A stretch of 64,000 bases of DNA from Njordibacter sp937773555 (GCF_047730085.1 NZ_CP159830.1:124001-188000), one strand, 5' to 3'. Positions 33,817 to 43,787 are shown, numbered from the stretch's first letter. Notes: generated by a model not told the origin, from the sequence alone. Numbers and translations are program-made.

Positions 33817-34779
33817 ATGAAAAACTTTGACCCTAAGTATAAAAGCTTGCCAGATTACATCCTTAAATGCACCGCGCAGATTTGGGAGGGTCGAGACATT
33901 GCTGCACTTGACTGGCATTATAGTGAAGACTTGGTAGTAAGAACCCCCGCCGGCATCAGCCAAGGTAATGGTGCGGGTAAAGCAAATACCATGGCAACGC
34001 TGGCTGAGTTTCCAGATCGCCAATTACTCGGTGAAGATGTCATTTGGTGTGGTGATGATGAAGCAGGCTTTTTATCCTCCCATCGCATCGTGTCCACGGC
34101 TACCCACAGGGGCGGGGCGTTTGGCCAAGCCACTGGCATAAAAGTTACTTTTCGAACCATTGCTGACACCTTTTGCCATGGCAATCGGGTATGGGATGAA
34201 TGGTTGATCCGTGATAATGGCGCCATAGCCACACAGCTAGGCCAAACCACCCAAGCTGCGGCGCAAGCGCTAATAAACTCAGGCGATGTAGCCTTTCCCC
34301 TAACTCCTAATTCTGATGTTGTAGGGCCATATAATGGCGTAGGTAATGGCAATGAGTGGGGTCACAAACATGCCAAAATTTTACAAAAAATTATGCGTGC
34401 AGAGTTTGGAGTGATTGAAGACGAATACGACAGGGCGTGTCATTTGGCATACCCTTGTGGCGTCGAAGCACATGGTATTGATACAGCAAAGGAATTTTTT
34501 ATTGGCTTACGCAGTGCGTTTCCTTATGCCAGCTTTAAAATTGAACATCAGATTGGCCGTCATGATCCTATGCTTGGCGCACGTAGCGCAATTCGCTGGT
34601 CTTTGACGGGTAAGCATGAAGGTTTTGGTCGTTACGGTGCGCCCACGGGTGCGGAAGTTCATGTAATGGGCGTAAGCCATGTGGAGTTTGGGCCATGGGG
34701 TGTGCGCAGAGAAACCACCCTCATTGATGACATTGCTATTTGGAAGCAAATTTTGCTACAAACTATAGTACAAGAGTAA
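33817..34779 (+). CDS. protein with two tandem SnoaL-like (NTF2-fold) domains
   Basis: A 320-residue protein with two NTF2/SnoaL-like halves. Residues about 10-140 show IWEGRDIAALDWHYSEDLVV, WCGDDEAGFLSSHRIVSTATHRG and DTFCHGNRVWDEWLIRDNGA; about 185-315 repeat the layout with EDEYDRACHLAYPCGVEAHG, RSAIRWSLTGKHEGFG and MGVSHVEFGPWGVRRET. Such folds can be isomerases, cyclases or binding proteins, and this one is of unknown function. No enzyme genes adjoin it to suggest a pathway. Confidence 0.75.
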   Translation: MKNFDPKYKSLPDYILKCTAQIWEGRDIAALDWHYSEDLVVRTPAGISQGNGAGKANTMATLAEFPDRQLLGEDVIWCGDDEAGFLSSHRIVSTATHRGGAFGQATGIKVTFRTIADTFCHGNRVWDEWLIRDNGAIATQLGQTTQAAAQALINSGDVAFPLTPNSDVVGPYNGVGNGNEWGHKHAKILQKIMRAEFGVIEDEYDRACHLAYPCGVEAHGIDTAKEFFIGLRSAFPYASFKIEHQIGRHDPMLGARSAIRWSLTGKHEGFGRYGAPTGAEVHVMGVSHVEFGPWGVRRETTLIDDIAIWKQILLQTIVQE

Positions 34780-34941
34780 GCCAACCTAATATGATCACTC
34801 TTTAATAGTGTTATTTAGAGGCGGATAAGCTTGCTAAAGGTTAACACTAGCCCACAAGTTGATTTAACCACGTGTTAGACTAGTTTTGCGTCAGTTATGG
34901 CATACAAAGGGCTTAGAATAACTAGTCTCAGGGTTCACAAC

Positions 34942-35109
34942 CTATGGCCGCTTAATATCTGTAATATTCCCTTTGGAACTTTTAGATGAACGTCTGCAAC
35001 GTTCGGAGCAGTATTTAACATCATCCCAAACCCTTTCCCATTTTTTGCGCCAGGTAAAAGGGCGCTCGCACACCGCACAAATTTTTTGTGGCAAATCAGA
35101 TTTTTTCAT
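34942..35109 (-). CDS. DUF2256 zinc-ribbon-like small protein
   Basis: A 55-residue protein, MKKSDLPQKICAVCERPF then TWRKKWERVWDDVKYCSERC and RR. It matches DUF2256 nearly throughout, with four cysteines in a CxxC ... CxxxC layout suggesting zinc binding. In other genomes DUF2256 genes often neighbour photolyase/cryptochrome genes, but none is nearby. Its function is unknown. Confidence 0.85.
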   Translation of the reverse strand: MKKSDLPQKICAVCERPFTWRKKWERVWDDVKYCSERCRRSSKSSKGNITDIKRP

Positions 35110-35391
35110 TGGTCATGGAAGCCTAACTATTAAAGGGGTAGTTTAGTGTGGACCCTACCTAATTACTATCATAACCATAATCGATACTTATTTTATGACA
35201 CGTCTGGGTTGTTCCATTTGGTGTGTGGCTTGCCTCTAAGCCATGTTAAAATATTTGGAGGCCTGTCAGTGATACATACAGTGGATTAGATTTATATAAA
35301 ATTTGGGGGTGTTGTTAGAAAAACCCAGAGTAGGGTTGGCGCCCGTTAGTCACAAAACCCCTGATTATAATAGAATATTTTTCAATAATTT

Positions 35392-35571
35392 ATGAAAACA
35401 TTTTCAAAGCTGTTGGCAGGCAATTTCACCTTTGAGAATTTTGACCGCGTACAAAAGGGCCAAGTAAGTAGTTTAACTCAGATGGCTGCAGATCATGGTT
35501 TCATGGTGGATAACTGGGTTGGTTATCACGCAGAAAAAATACTGTTTGTGGAACGCATAGCAGGGCCCTAG
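35392..35571 (+). CDS. hypothetical 59-residue protein
   Basis: Short open frame from ATG 35392, reading MKTFSKLLAGNFTFENFDRV then GQVSSLTQMAADHGFMVDNW and ending VERIAGP. Composition is protein-like and soluble, but the ribosome site is weak and I recognise no family. It may be a fragment of a larger gene. Confidence 0.35.
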   Translation: MKTFSKLLAGNFTFENFDRVQKGQVSSLTQMAADHGFMVDNWVGYHAEKILFVERIAGP

Positions 35572-35959
35572 AGAAGGACCCTGTGTTGTCAATGATGTAT
35601 TTTTAAAAATTTGAATCCAAAAAAATGTGTATTTTGGAAAGTTCACTCACATCAGTCTTCATTAAAAGGCAGGGTATAACAGTATAAAACCACCCATCTC
35701 CTAGGGGTTATGCTGCTACTAGTGAGGCACTTGTTCGAAGCTATTACAAGCCAATAACAGGCCATGCGGCTTGAAATTAATGAGCCTTATGCGCCAACGA
35801 AAACTTGGCTTGTGGCCTAGGTTTCTGGCAGCTTAGGGTGATGTCGTTCTGTAATCGCTGTAATGGTTTTTTGTGTCAATTAGAATGGCTCTTGGCAAAG
35901 GCCTTATTATTGCCTAAGCTGCAACATTATTAATATAAAGTTTGCAACGAGATACATGC
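35572..35959. other. gene-free stretch
   Basis: About 390 bases of AT-rich sequence upstream of the EamA gene. I see no gene, strong hairpin or recognisable site. Confidence 0.4.
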
Positions 35960-36829
35960 ATGAGTGGAATCATTTGGGGCTTGTTAGCTGCTGTGTTTGT
36001 TGGTGTCTCTGATGCGGTAGCCCGCGCCACTACTCAAAAAGTGTCAATTAGCATTTTAATCTTAGCAGTGATGAGCCTATCTACTTTGGGTTTAAGTGTA
36101 TTATTTATGTTTACTGACAATTGGCCTCGCTGGCATGCCTATGCCTGGGCTGTATCAGCAGCCTCTGGTGTACTTAATATCGTTGCTCTCATGTTTTTAT
36201 ATAAAGCTCTTGAGCGGGGCCCTGTAGCAGTTGCTTCACCAGCAGCATCAAGTTTTACGGTAATGTTAGTGGCTATGAATGCGTTAGCGGGCCAACCTTT
36301 CAGTTGGGCTCAGGGGCTGGCTATAGCACTGGTTTTTGGTGGTGTAATTATGTTGTCTCGGCCTTCAAAAACCCCGGCTAGCGAACCAGACTACTCCGCC
36401 ACATGGCTTCGCACCACTGCTTTGTTAGGCTTAGCAACAGCATTTACTGTGTCGTTACGCATGTTTTTTGCTCAAGAAGCCAGCGCCGAAATAGGCCCCA
36501 TGCCTGCGTTATATTTAAATCGCATGTTTGCGCTAATTAGCGTACTCATACTGGTGGCTTGGCAGCTACAGCAGGGCCAAAAACTCAACACACCTAGAGG
36601 CAAAGTGGCAGCTTTGGTATTTGCACAAGCCACCTTAGAAGTAGCCGCGCTGTGGGCTTTCCTTATGGGATCTCAGGGTGATGGCCGCATTGCGGCTAGC
36701 ATCGGTTTTGCCGCTTTTTCTGCCATTACAACGATTACTGCTTGGTTGTGGCTGGGTGAAAAAGTTGCTCCTGCGCGTTGGATCTGGATCGCAGTTATTG
36801 GTTTAGGAATTATTTTAGCTAGCTCATAA
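35960..36829 (+). CDS. EamA-family (DMT) transporter
   Basis: Ten-helix metabolite transporter of 289 residues in two EamA repeats. It has SGIIWGLLAAVFVGVSDAVARATTQ at the start, LYKALERGPVAVASPAASSFTVML closing the first repeat, and WLWLGEKVAPARWIWIAVIGLGIILA at the end. The substrate is unknown. ATG 35960 is preferred over an upstream TTG. It is not closely alike to the EamA protein at 21104. Confidence 0.82.
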   Translation: MSGIIWGLLAAVFVGVSDAVARATTQKVSISILILAVMSLSTLGLSVLFMFTDNWPRWHAYAWAVSAASGVLNIVALMFLYKALERGPVAVASPAASSFTVMLVAMNALAGQPFSWAQGLAIALVFGGVIMLSRPSKTPASEPDYSATWLRTTALLGLATAFTVSLRMFFAQEASAEIGPMPALYLNRMFALISVLILVAWQLQQGQKLNTPRGKVAALVFAQATLEVAALWAFLMGSQGDGRIAASIGFAAFSAITTITAWLWLGEKVAPARWIWIAVIGLGIILASS

Positions 36830-37436
36830 TATTCATTATCTATCCCAGTTATTTTCGAATGGATCCAATAAAAAACTGGGTTACAATATGGCGCTTGCGG
36901 CCTGAGACGTTTGTAAAGTTTGACGAGTATCTACCCAAACAAACTGTAAACCCCACTAAAACAGTGCTAGCGATATAAAGGCCTCCAAAAACCTGTGTGA
37001 TTTGTGAGAACCTACACTCTATTGCATGTAATTCAGTCACAAATGCACAGCCTAGCGCCAGCGCAATTAATGGTTTCGATACGGTTGGCTTTTATAACTT
37101 TAGGGTTTGACTGCAGCTCATCGCTCAGAGGCGAGAAGGCATTACAGACCAACAGTAGCACGTCATTATGTTACATAAATAGCGATGACTAGGGCGATAC
37201 GTTGGCCCCAGCTGCAACTGGTTTAACTATGGGGCTAATAGTGATATTTGCTTTAACAGTTCAATCCACGGCTGGCCATCTTACAAAGGCTTAACCACCT
37301 TGACCGCAGACTTGTTTCTTCATTATATTTGCAGTAACTGTGCCAATCCTCACTGTTACCGCTGCCATCACGATTTTGAGGGGTGATTCAATTGTGGGTT
37401 TAAAACGCTGCGTAATCAGCCCACGTGGATGTTGTG
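36830..37436. other. gene-free stretch, possibly decayed genes
   Basis: About 600 bases with only short frames. A piece near 37210-37290 reads GLTMGLIVIFALTVQSTAGH, which looks like a membrane-protein remnant, but I cannot assign it. Confidence 0.35.
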
Positions 37437-37865
37437 CTAAACACTAATATCAGCAATATCCAACAATTGCACACCTGATATTTTCCATCCATTTAAAGTT
37501 TGCGTCACAAAATACCTCAAATAATGGGCTGTTCCAGAAGCATCAAAAATTTGAACATCTTGAGTGCGCCCTTGGGGGGTTTCTTTCTGTTCAAGGAATG
37601 TCATACCTGCGGGTTTCCATACCATTGGATAACCACGCCGAACCATTTCACCAAAATTTTGCGGCGTACCAAACATAGAGCGTATCGAGGGGCTAGCGTA
37701 AGTAAACGCCCTAGTCACATCATCTTCCAAAAACGCTTGGCATTGGCCGTTTATCGTAGCCTGTACATCCTCTTGTTCACCAGCGGTCGCTGGGAGCCAA
37801 AACAACAAAAGTACGAAAATACTTGCAAAATAGGGTATTTGAGCAATACATTTCTTTAAATTCAC
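37437..37865 (-). CDS. DUF4864 exported protein
   Basis: A 142-residue protein with a signal peptide (ASIFVLLLFWLPATAGEQ) and a DUF4864 domain: VQATINGQCQAFLEDDVTRAFTYASPSI, MFGTPQNFGEMVRRGYPMVW and LRYFVTQTLNGWKISGVQLL. The fold is NTF2-like; function unknown. It is a single gene with AT-rich surroundings. Confidence 0.82.
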   Translation of the reverse strand: MNLKKCIAQIPYFASIFVLLLFWLPATAGEQEDVQATINGQCQAFLEDDVTRAFTYASPSIRSMFGTPQNFGEMVRRGYPMVWKPAGMTFLEQKETPQGRTQDVQIFDASGTAHYLRYFVTQTLNGWKISGVQLLDIADISV

Positions 37866-38460
37866 TTGTTTCCTCTCTTTATAATTCTAGTGACAAACTC
37901 GATTAATTACCTAATTGATAATAGTCAGCAAAATCATTAAGCAGTCATTTAGATTTGTATCGACACATTGTTCCTTCAAAGATGTGTCTTCAATATCCGT
38001 CCCACAATTATAAGCATTCTAGTGTCAGTATGGGTGTAAATACTGAAAAGGAATGCAAAGGTAATGCTTGTTTCGTGTAAGAAATCAACCAGACTGGAGC
38101 CAATACATAACCGAACCAGGTTTGGCAAAGCTGTCTAGAGTTAACTATTTAACTGCGACAATACTGGAATCCATTGCTTGAGATCTTTAAACATTTAATC
38201 GACTGAAGCCGATGGTGTATTTTTTAGTGCAGCCTTCGCTAAACCCAATTATTCTTCCTCAACTAGGTCTTTTAATCCCCTAGGGTGCTGCGTTTATTCG
38301 CTCAACATAAAAAAGAAATGGAACAGTCAGTTTTGAGGTTCATATTCCCTATGTTAGCAACTGATGAGGACTAGGTTATACCCTTTTCAAGGCAAGAATT
38401 TATTAAGGTGCATAATGCTTACAATCTGATTAGATGCCTGAAAAATAGTGGACTAAAACA
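37866..38460. other. gene-free stretch
   Basis: About 595 bases between the DUF4864 gene and the end of the first FG-GAP gene. I see no supported gene or strong terminator. Confidence 0.4.
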
Positions 38461-40488
38461 TCAATTCACTTTTTGGTCGAGGAGGAATTTGGCAGAAATA
38501 TTTGACTGAGCACTAATTTCCTCTAGGAACTGGTTATAGTTAAAACGCACATCATCAATAACAGCCTTAAGCCCCAACGCCTCCAACTTAGAAACATTGT
38601 CATCGTACTCCCAGTTTCCTACAAAGCCATTACACCCACTAGAACTGTGTGCATACTCCTCGACATCGCCCCAATCGCCCCTTGTAAATGAAACACGTGG
38701 TGCTAGGAATTCATATTCTGGGTAATATTGAACACATAAATTAGTCGATATATCTTGGTTGCCATACCGAAGATGTATCCGTGCTTTGAGCCATGGACTG
38801 TGATGCTGTCGGTCAACTTCAACATCCTTAAAGCCAATAATTAGCGCCCCTGATGTGGTTAAGCTAATAGGAATTTCAAATGCTTTAAACGCATCTATAC
38901 CCTCAAACTGTATTGATGGTAACTTTGATAACGCTTTAGAAAAATTATTGGAGTGGACTGTGTCTTTAGTTACCGCTTGCTTTCTTGCATAATCAAGGTT
39001 GATCAAGATTTTCTTTTGACTACCATCTTCAAAATATCGCGTCGATTCACTGGGACTTAATATGTCAAATTTAAATTTCCCATTGTTAATCAAAATTGAC
39101 CCATTAGTTTTACGTGACCCAGATGACAAATAAATATCATTGTCACCATCTTGGTCAAAATCCCTGAACATAATATTCTCTATAAAGTCATTCCACTCAT
39201 TCCCTTCACCAATCGGTTTAAAATCAGATGGAGCCTCGACCAAAGGGAATATGCCGTGATCTTTAAATGTCTTGTTATCTAAGTTTTCAATAATTTGTAT
39301 TGCGGTGCCCACATACAATTTACCCGCTCTACTGTACACAATGTCTAAGTCACCATCATTATCTAGGTCTGATGCTGAAACTTCAGGAATGGTTCCCCAT
39401 TTCATTCTGTGTTGTGGGAGTGTAGTTTTTTGGGAAAAGTACCCTTTGCCGTTATTCCAAACAATGCCAGTAAATTCTTGGCCTCGTTCAAATTCGTGAG
39501 CGCCAACCAAGGCATCCAAATCACCATCGCCATCAAGGTCCGCAAGTTCTAAGCCAAAGGCAAAAGCGCCCCCACACCTACGTTTTTTTAGAAAACCAGT
39601 ACCATTATTCATCAAACACCAAAAAGAGGTGCCATTATTTTGGTGATTGAGTTCAGTTATAACAACATCCATATCACCGTCATTATCAATATCGCCTGTT
39701 GCAGCGCCGTGGTCAAAAACCTTGAAACCTGAATGACTTAAATGTGTGCTGGATGACTCAATCCAAGTACCATTAGGTTGACTTAAAAAGTAGCTGTCCC
39801 TAACGCCTTTGTGAGTGCCAATTCCGTGATCAGCGACATAAAAATCTAAGGTGTTATCGCTATTGAAATCGGCAACTAGTAATTGTCGACCTAAGGACAT
39901 ACCACCTTCTTCTCGGTCATCAATCAACAGTTGAGGTGAGTAAGTTAATTGCCCTTTTTCGTCCCCCAGATACAATGACGGTAGGGGTTGGTGTCCTGAG
40001 CAAGCCTTTGTACCACAGATATCTCCTGTATCTTCTGACCCAGCAACAGAATTTTCTGCGTGCATAGTGCCTATGTATAGCACATCGGCAACCCCATCAT
40101 TGTTATAGTCTGCAACTCGCCACATTCTCCCAAACCAGTACAATTGATTAGTTGGTTTCGGCGCCAGCGGGGGTTTGAAGAAGTCTTTCTTAGGGTCATT
40201 CTCAATATCAATGCCTGCAAGTGCCTTGGCTACTTTTTTTGAGGAAGCACTAATGCTTTTGTTGTTTAAACCACCACAACTTAGCCCACGTTTTGTCGAC
40301 TCGGCTTGATACTCAATTTTGTCAGGAGTCGTTTTCGCAAGACGGCAAATAGTTTTATCTGACCAAGAAGAAAAATGGTTATCTGATAATGCATAGATAG
40401 GTATGAACAGAATTCCACCACCAATCAAGTTTCTAAGAAGTTTGGTCATTGATAGTTTGTTCAGTGCTTGATGAGGAAGAAACAGCAT
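38461..40488 (-). CDS. exported FG-GAP/VCBS-repeat propeller protein, copy 1
   Basis: A 675-residue secreted protein. After a signal segment (LLRNLIGGGILFIPIYALSD) it carries at least six calcium-binding FG-GAP repeats with D-x-[ND]-x-D-G-type loops: DYNNDGVAD, DFNSDNTLD, DIDNDGDMD, DLDGDGDLD, DLDNDGDLD and DFDQDGDND, making an integrin-like beta-propeller. A C-terminal domain of about 200 residues follows, without repeats. It is a close paralogue of 50112-52142, very similar through the propeller and 5' flank but clearly divergent after about residue 455. Start ATG 40488 has AAGGAG 8 bases upstream. Role unknown, possibly adhesion or ligand binding. Confidence 0.85.
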   Translation of the reverse strand: MLFLPHQALNKLSMTKLLRNLIGGGILFIPIYALSDNHFSSWSDKTICRLAKTTPDKIEYQAESTKRGLSCGGLNNKSISASSKKVAKALAGIDIENDPKKDFFKPPLAPKPTNQLYWFGRMWRVADYNNDGVADVLYIGTMHAENSVAGSEDTGDICGTKACSGHQPLPSLYLGDEKGQLTYSPQLLIDDREEGGMSLGRQLLVADFNSDNTLDFYVADHGIGTHKGVRDSYFLSQPNGTWIESSSTHLSHSGFKVFDHGAATGDIDNDGDMDVVITELNHQNNGTSFWCLMNNGTGFLKKRRCGGAFAFGLELADLDGDGDLDALVGAHEFERGQEFTGIVWNNGKGYFSQKTTLPQHRMKWGTIPEVSASDLDNDGDLDIVYSRAGKLYVGTAIQIIENLDNKTFKDHGIFPLVEAPSDFKPIGEGNEWNDFIENIMFRDFDQDGDNDIYLSSGSRKTNGSILINNGKFKFDILSPSESTRYFEDGSQKKILINLDYARKQAVTKDTVHSNNFSKALSKLPSIQFEGIDAFKAFEIPISLTTSGALIIGFKDVEVDRQHHSPWLKARIHLRYGNQDISTNLCVQYYPEYEFLAPRVSFTRGDWGDVEEYAHSSSGCNGFVGNWEYDDNVSKLEALGLKAVIDDVRFNYNQFLEEISAQSNISAKFLLDQKVN

Positions 40489-40605
40489 TGTGAACGCTCC
40501 TTGTTGGCATAACTAACACTATTAATAACACAGAGTTATAGAATCAACTAATTAGATTTGCCGCCGGTATGGCTCTTCTAGTTCAATAGACCGAGCCTAA
40601 ACTCC
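40489..40605. repeat. conserved 5' flank of FG-GAP copy 1
   Basis: About 115 bases upstream of copy 1 match 52143-52255 upstream of copy 2 with few differences (for example the shared ACTCCTTGTTGGCATAACTA-like start and the TCTAGTTC-ATAGACCGAG end). It probably carries the promoter. Similarity stops near the stop codon of the recombinase fragment in copy 2. Confidence 0.75.
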
Positions 40606-40745
40606 TGACCCTATTCAGCCATTGTTAATCATTTGGTCTAAGCCCCGTTGCTAGCCAGATGAGACATTGGTTGGTTAAAGACGTAACAGTATTATTATAG
40701 TATTGTATAAGTATTATGAAATTCTAATATAAGTCATAAGAGAAA

Positions 40746-41342
40746 ATGATGCTGAAGTTCAAAACAACAATCCTTTATGTCGCTGTCTTTGGGCTTGGTG
40801 CACTTGCAATGTGGTTTGCGCCACATGTGTTAAATGTAAGTCACGATTATGCAGAGCAGATGAAGGCTCACCACGGATCAAGTGAAGAGGGTCAAGTGAA
40901 CCACTCCCACGATGAGGTGAATATGCCCGGGCTTCAAGGGAAGGATACGACTGAAAGTGAGGTAGATGATTTAAAGACAATATTCAAGAACCATAAACAA
41001 ATCACTCGAACAGTTGAAAATATATCCAATGGGATAACCACTACCACCGAAACAACTGATGATAAATTACGTGATGCTCTAGTGAGACATGTTGTCGCTA
41101 TGGTCGCTAGGTTAGCAGAAAAGCGAGACCCTAAAATAATCATTCAAAGTCCAACACTGGATAAATTGTTTGCAGAAAGTGATGCCATAAAAACAAATAT
41201 CACTATGACGGCACTTGGCATTGTAGTTACCCAAACATCAACCAGCTCGATTGTCGTTAAAGCACTGCAAACACATGCTGCCGAGGTTAGTGATATGGCG
41301 AGGCGTGGTATGGAAGCAGTCCATGAACGGATGTTAAATTAG
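40746..41342 (+). CDS. uncharacterised membrane-anchored or exported protein
   Basis: A 198-residue protein with one N-terminal hydrophobic helix (about 6-25) and a His/Glu-rich stretch (SHDYAEQMKAHHGSSEEGQVNHSHDE) that could bind metal. A conserved C-terminal part follows with LRDALVRHVVAMVARLAEKRDP, SPTLDKLFAESDAIKTNITMTALG and VVKALQTHAAEVSDMARRGM. I recall relatives with this C-terminal pattern sometimes mislabelled as aspartate carbamoyltransferase; real function unknown. It diverges from the first FG-GAP gene. Confidence 0.65.
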   Translation: MMLKFKTTILYVAVFGLGALAMWFAPHVLNVSHDYAEQMKAHHGSSEEGQVNHSHDEVNMPGLQGKDTTESEVDDLKTIFKNHKQITRTVENISNGITTTTETTDDKLRDALVRHVVAMVARLAEKRDPKIIIQSPTLDKLFAESDAIKTNITMTALGIVVTQTSTSSIVVKALQTHAAEVSDMARRGMEAVHERMLN

Positions 41343-41380
41343 GTCTTGCAACAGTTAGCCTGACAGCAAGCTACCCCTAT

Positions 41381-41536
41381 TCAATCATTTGGCACTGCCT
41401 GTAAGGGCGCGGTGTATTTAACCTCGATATTTTCGATGTTGGGGTGATTTGCACCTCTCACTGCTGTATCTGCTAATGCATTAGTATTTTCAGAGGCCAC
41501 ATTGGCAACAATAAGTAGTTTCTTTTTTACCGTCAT
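41381..41536 (-). pseudogene. truncated flavodoxin-family NAD(P)H oxidoreductase N terminus
   Basis: A 51-codon frame, MTVKKKLLIVANVASENTN followed by ALADTAVRGANHPNIENIEV and KYTAPLQAVPND, then stop. It matches the first strand, phosphate loop and helix of flavodoxin-fold proteins, but the remaining two thirds are absent. It lies 12 bases after the broken tetR gene, so the two were probably an operon. Confidence 0.65.
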
Positions 41537-41547
41537 TAGCAAACAAC

Positions 41548-42105
41548 CTATGCTAATAACTTTTCTGCAGCAACTTTCGCCATGCTTGCTGAATTCTTAT
41601 TGCCACGAACTTGGGCATTAATAATTGCGCCATCCATAAACAGTAACAGCATTTCAGATTGCTGCTGTCTTAGTTGCTCATCTTTTTCTATCAGATATTC
41701 CATTAAAAGTTCCCGTACATGTTCCTTATGTTGGGCTGCGTATTGATGAATTTGGTTAGAGGCTTCAGTGAACTCAGACTATGCGTTCATAAGGTTGCAA
41801 CCAAAAAAGTGTTCGCCGTTTATCTGTTGATGTAATACATCGAACAGGCTAAGAGCTGGCTGTTTAGCTCCTGTCGCCTTTGCATTACTCAACGCCTCTT
41901 CTATAACACTGAAGATCTGTTCATGCCTTTGAGTCAGTGCCGACAAGATAAGCTCATCTTTACTGCGAAAGTGTTTGTACAGAGTGGCTCTTGAAACACC
42001 TGAGTTTCCAAGAATCAAGTCTATGCCTGTTGCGTGGTAGCCCTGTTCATTAAACAGTTTCAGCGCTGTATCAAGGAGCAATTGCCGGCGTGGTTGTGCG
42101 CGCAT
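41548..42105 (-). pseudogene. TetR-family regulator interrupted by one in-frame stop
   Basis: From ATG 42105 the frame encodes the TetR helix-turn-helix (LLLDTALKLFNEQGYHATGIDLI, GVSRATLYKHFRSKDELI). It reads into the ligand domain up to GCNLMNA, then a TAG at 41779-41781. The same frame continues SEFTEASNQIHQYAAQHKEH to MLLLFMDGAIINAQVRGNKN and stops at 41548, the normal TetR length. One substitution therefore breaks an otherwise intact gene; a truncated DNA-binding protein could still be made. It follows in the same direction as the ALDH and epoxide-hydrolase genes. Confidence 0.8.
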
Positions 42106-42246
42106 AGTTTTTAAATCTAGTTTTAATTTAGAGCAATTAAACTTCCAACAAAAATTTTCGGTGTTCAATTAGTGAAAATTTTTCAATTCTGGGCCTTTCT
42201 CAACCAAATTGAAGCTTTTTGCCACAGCTTACTGTGGCAAATTTAG

Positions 42247-43758
42247 CTACACACTGTCTTCACTCAGATCAATCCAAATTGTTTTGGTTTCTGTGTATTG
42301 GTCATGTGCTGAAAAGCCATTATCTCGCCCACCAAAGCCAGATAACTTGTAACCACCAAATGGCGTAGTAATGTCACCTTCCCCATAACAATTAACCGAC
42401 ACTGTGCCCGCCTGAAGTGCGCGTGCAAAACGATGAGCATTGGTCACATTGGAGGTGAACAATGAGGTCTGCAGCCCGTAACTGGTATCATTAGCTAATG
42501 CGATTGCGGCGGCATCAGAATCCACCGACATAATGCCTAACACTGGGCCAAATATTTCGTCCTTAGCGATGGTCATATCGGGGGTCACATTGTCGAATAT
42601 AGTGGGTTCTATAAATAGGCCGTTGCCGCTTTGAATGGCTTTACCCCCATAAATTAAATCAGCACCCTCTTTGGCTGCAATATCAATGTAGTTTAAAATC
42701 TTGGCATATTGTTCTGGTGAAATAATAGCACTGAGTTGGTTACTAGGATCGAGTGGATCACCAGTTTTCCAGTGATCAAATTCTTTTAAAACCTTCTCAA
42801 CAAGCGGTTTTTTCAAATCTTTGTGGACAATTAAACGGGCATTGGCCGTGCAATTTTGACCCATATTCCATAATGCTGAAAAGGCTACATGTTTGGCTAT
42901 ATTATCAAGATTTTTTGCATCAGAAAGCACCACTGCTGGATTTTTTCCACCACATTCAAGAATAATTTTTTTCAAATTACTTTTTGCAGAAAACTCTACA
43001 AACAAGCGACCCACTTCCGTAGACCCAGTAAACGAAATGGCACCAATTCCATGGTGACGACCCATTGGTTCGCCCACGTCAGGCCCTAAACCAGGCAGCA
43101 CATTAAGCACCCCTGCAGGAACCCCAGCTTCCAAAGCAAGTTCAGCCACGCGCAAGGTGGTTAATGAGGTTTGTTCAGCAGGCTTAACGATCACGCTATT
43201 ACCTGTTGCCAGTGCGGGGCCAATTTTCCAAGCCAACATCATTAAGGGAAAGTTCCAGGGCAAAACTGCACCAACAACCCCCATAGGTTCGCGTACAATA
43301 AGTCCAATACCACTTTCATTAGCGGGTGAGATTTGATCATAAATTTTATCAGCGGCTTCAGCATGCCATTTGAGAGTACTCACTGTCTCAGGTAAATCTG
43401 TCATCTGGCATTCACTAATCGGCTTACCACTTTCAAGACTTTCTAAAACAGCCAACTCATGTTGATTTTTTTCAATCAAATTGGCTAGCTCAATAATAAT
43501 TTCTTTGCGCTCGTTAGGATGTAAGCGTGACCACTTTCCACTGTCAAAGGATTTTTGAGCGACAATAACAGCAGCATCTACGTCTTCTGCACCACAGGCT
43601 GCGACGGTGGCTAAAACATCACCAGTAGCTGGGTTAATCGTCTCCATTGTATTACCTGATAAAGGCTTAGAAAACTTGCCATTAACAAATGGATTAACAG
43701 AGAAGGTAAGATTTTTAGCGATAACGCTATATTCGTTATAAGTAAGCAGGGTAGACAT
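42247..43758 (-). CDS. NAD(P)-dependent aldehyde dehydrogenase (PuuC-like)
   Basis: Aldehyde dehydrogenase of 503 residues. It shows the fold's VGAVLPWNFPLMMLAWKIGPAL near 160, ISFTGSTEVG near 240, catalytic Glu in LECGGKNPAVV near 268, catalytic Cys in WNMGQNCTANAR near 300, and IFGPVLGIMS near 400. Best resemblance is to gamma-glutamyl-aminobutyraldehyde/betaine-aldehyde-type enzymes. It lies 29 bases after the epoxide-hydrolase gene, in one unit under the MocR regulator; it may oxidise an aldehyde derived from that substrate (inferred). Confidence 0.88.
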   Translation of the reverse strand: MSTLLTYNEYSVIAKNLTFSVNPFVNGKFSKPLSGNTMETINPATGDVLATVAACGAEDVDAAVIVAQKSFDSGKWSRLHPNERKEIIIELANLIEKNQHELAVLESLESGKPISECQMTDLPETVSTLKWHAEAADKIYDQISPANESGIGLIVREPMGVVGAVLPWNFPLMMLAWKIGPALATGNSVIVKPAEQTSLTTLRVAELALEAGVPAGVLNVLPGLGPDVGEPMGRHHGIGAISFTGSTEVGRLFVEFSAKSNLKKIILECGGKNPAVVLSDAKNLDNIAKHVAFSALWNMGQNCTANARLIVHKDLKKPLVEKVLKEFDHWKTGDPLDPSNQLSAIISPEQYAKILNYIDIAAKEGADLIYGGKAIQSGNGLFIEPTIFDNVTPDMTIAKDEIFGPVLGIMSVDSDAAAIALANDTSYGLQTSLFTSNVTNAHRFARALQAGTVSVNCYGEGDITTPFGGYKLSGFGGRDNGFSAHDQYTETKTIWIDLSEDSV

Positions 43759-43787
43759 CGAATGATTCCTTTGTCGTAAAATTTAAT

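Noticed and set aside
36849..37040. Open frame of 63 residues on the minus strand
   Set aside because: No ribosome site, family resemblance or coding-like composition; lies in a decayed intergenic stretch.
37210..37290. Plus-strand stretch reading GLTMGLIVIFALTVQSTAGH, thought of as an aquaporin relic
   Set aside because: Too short and without the NPA motif; not enough to assign.
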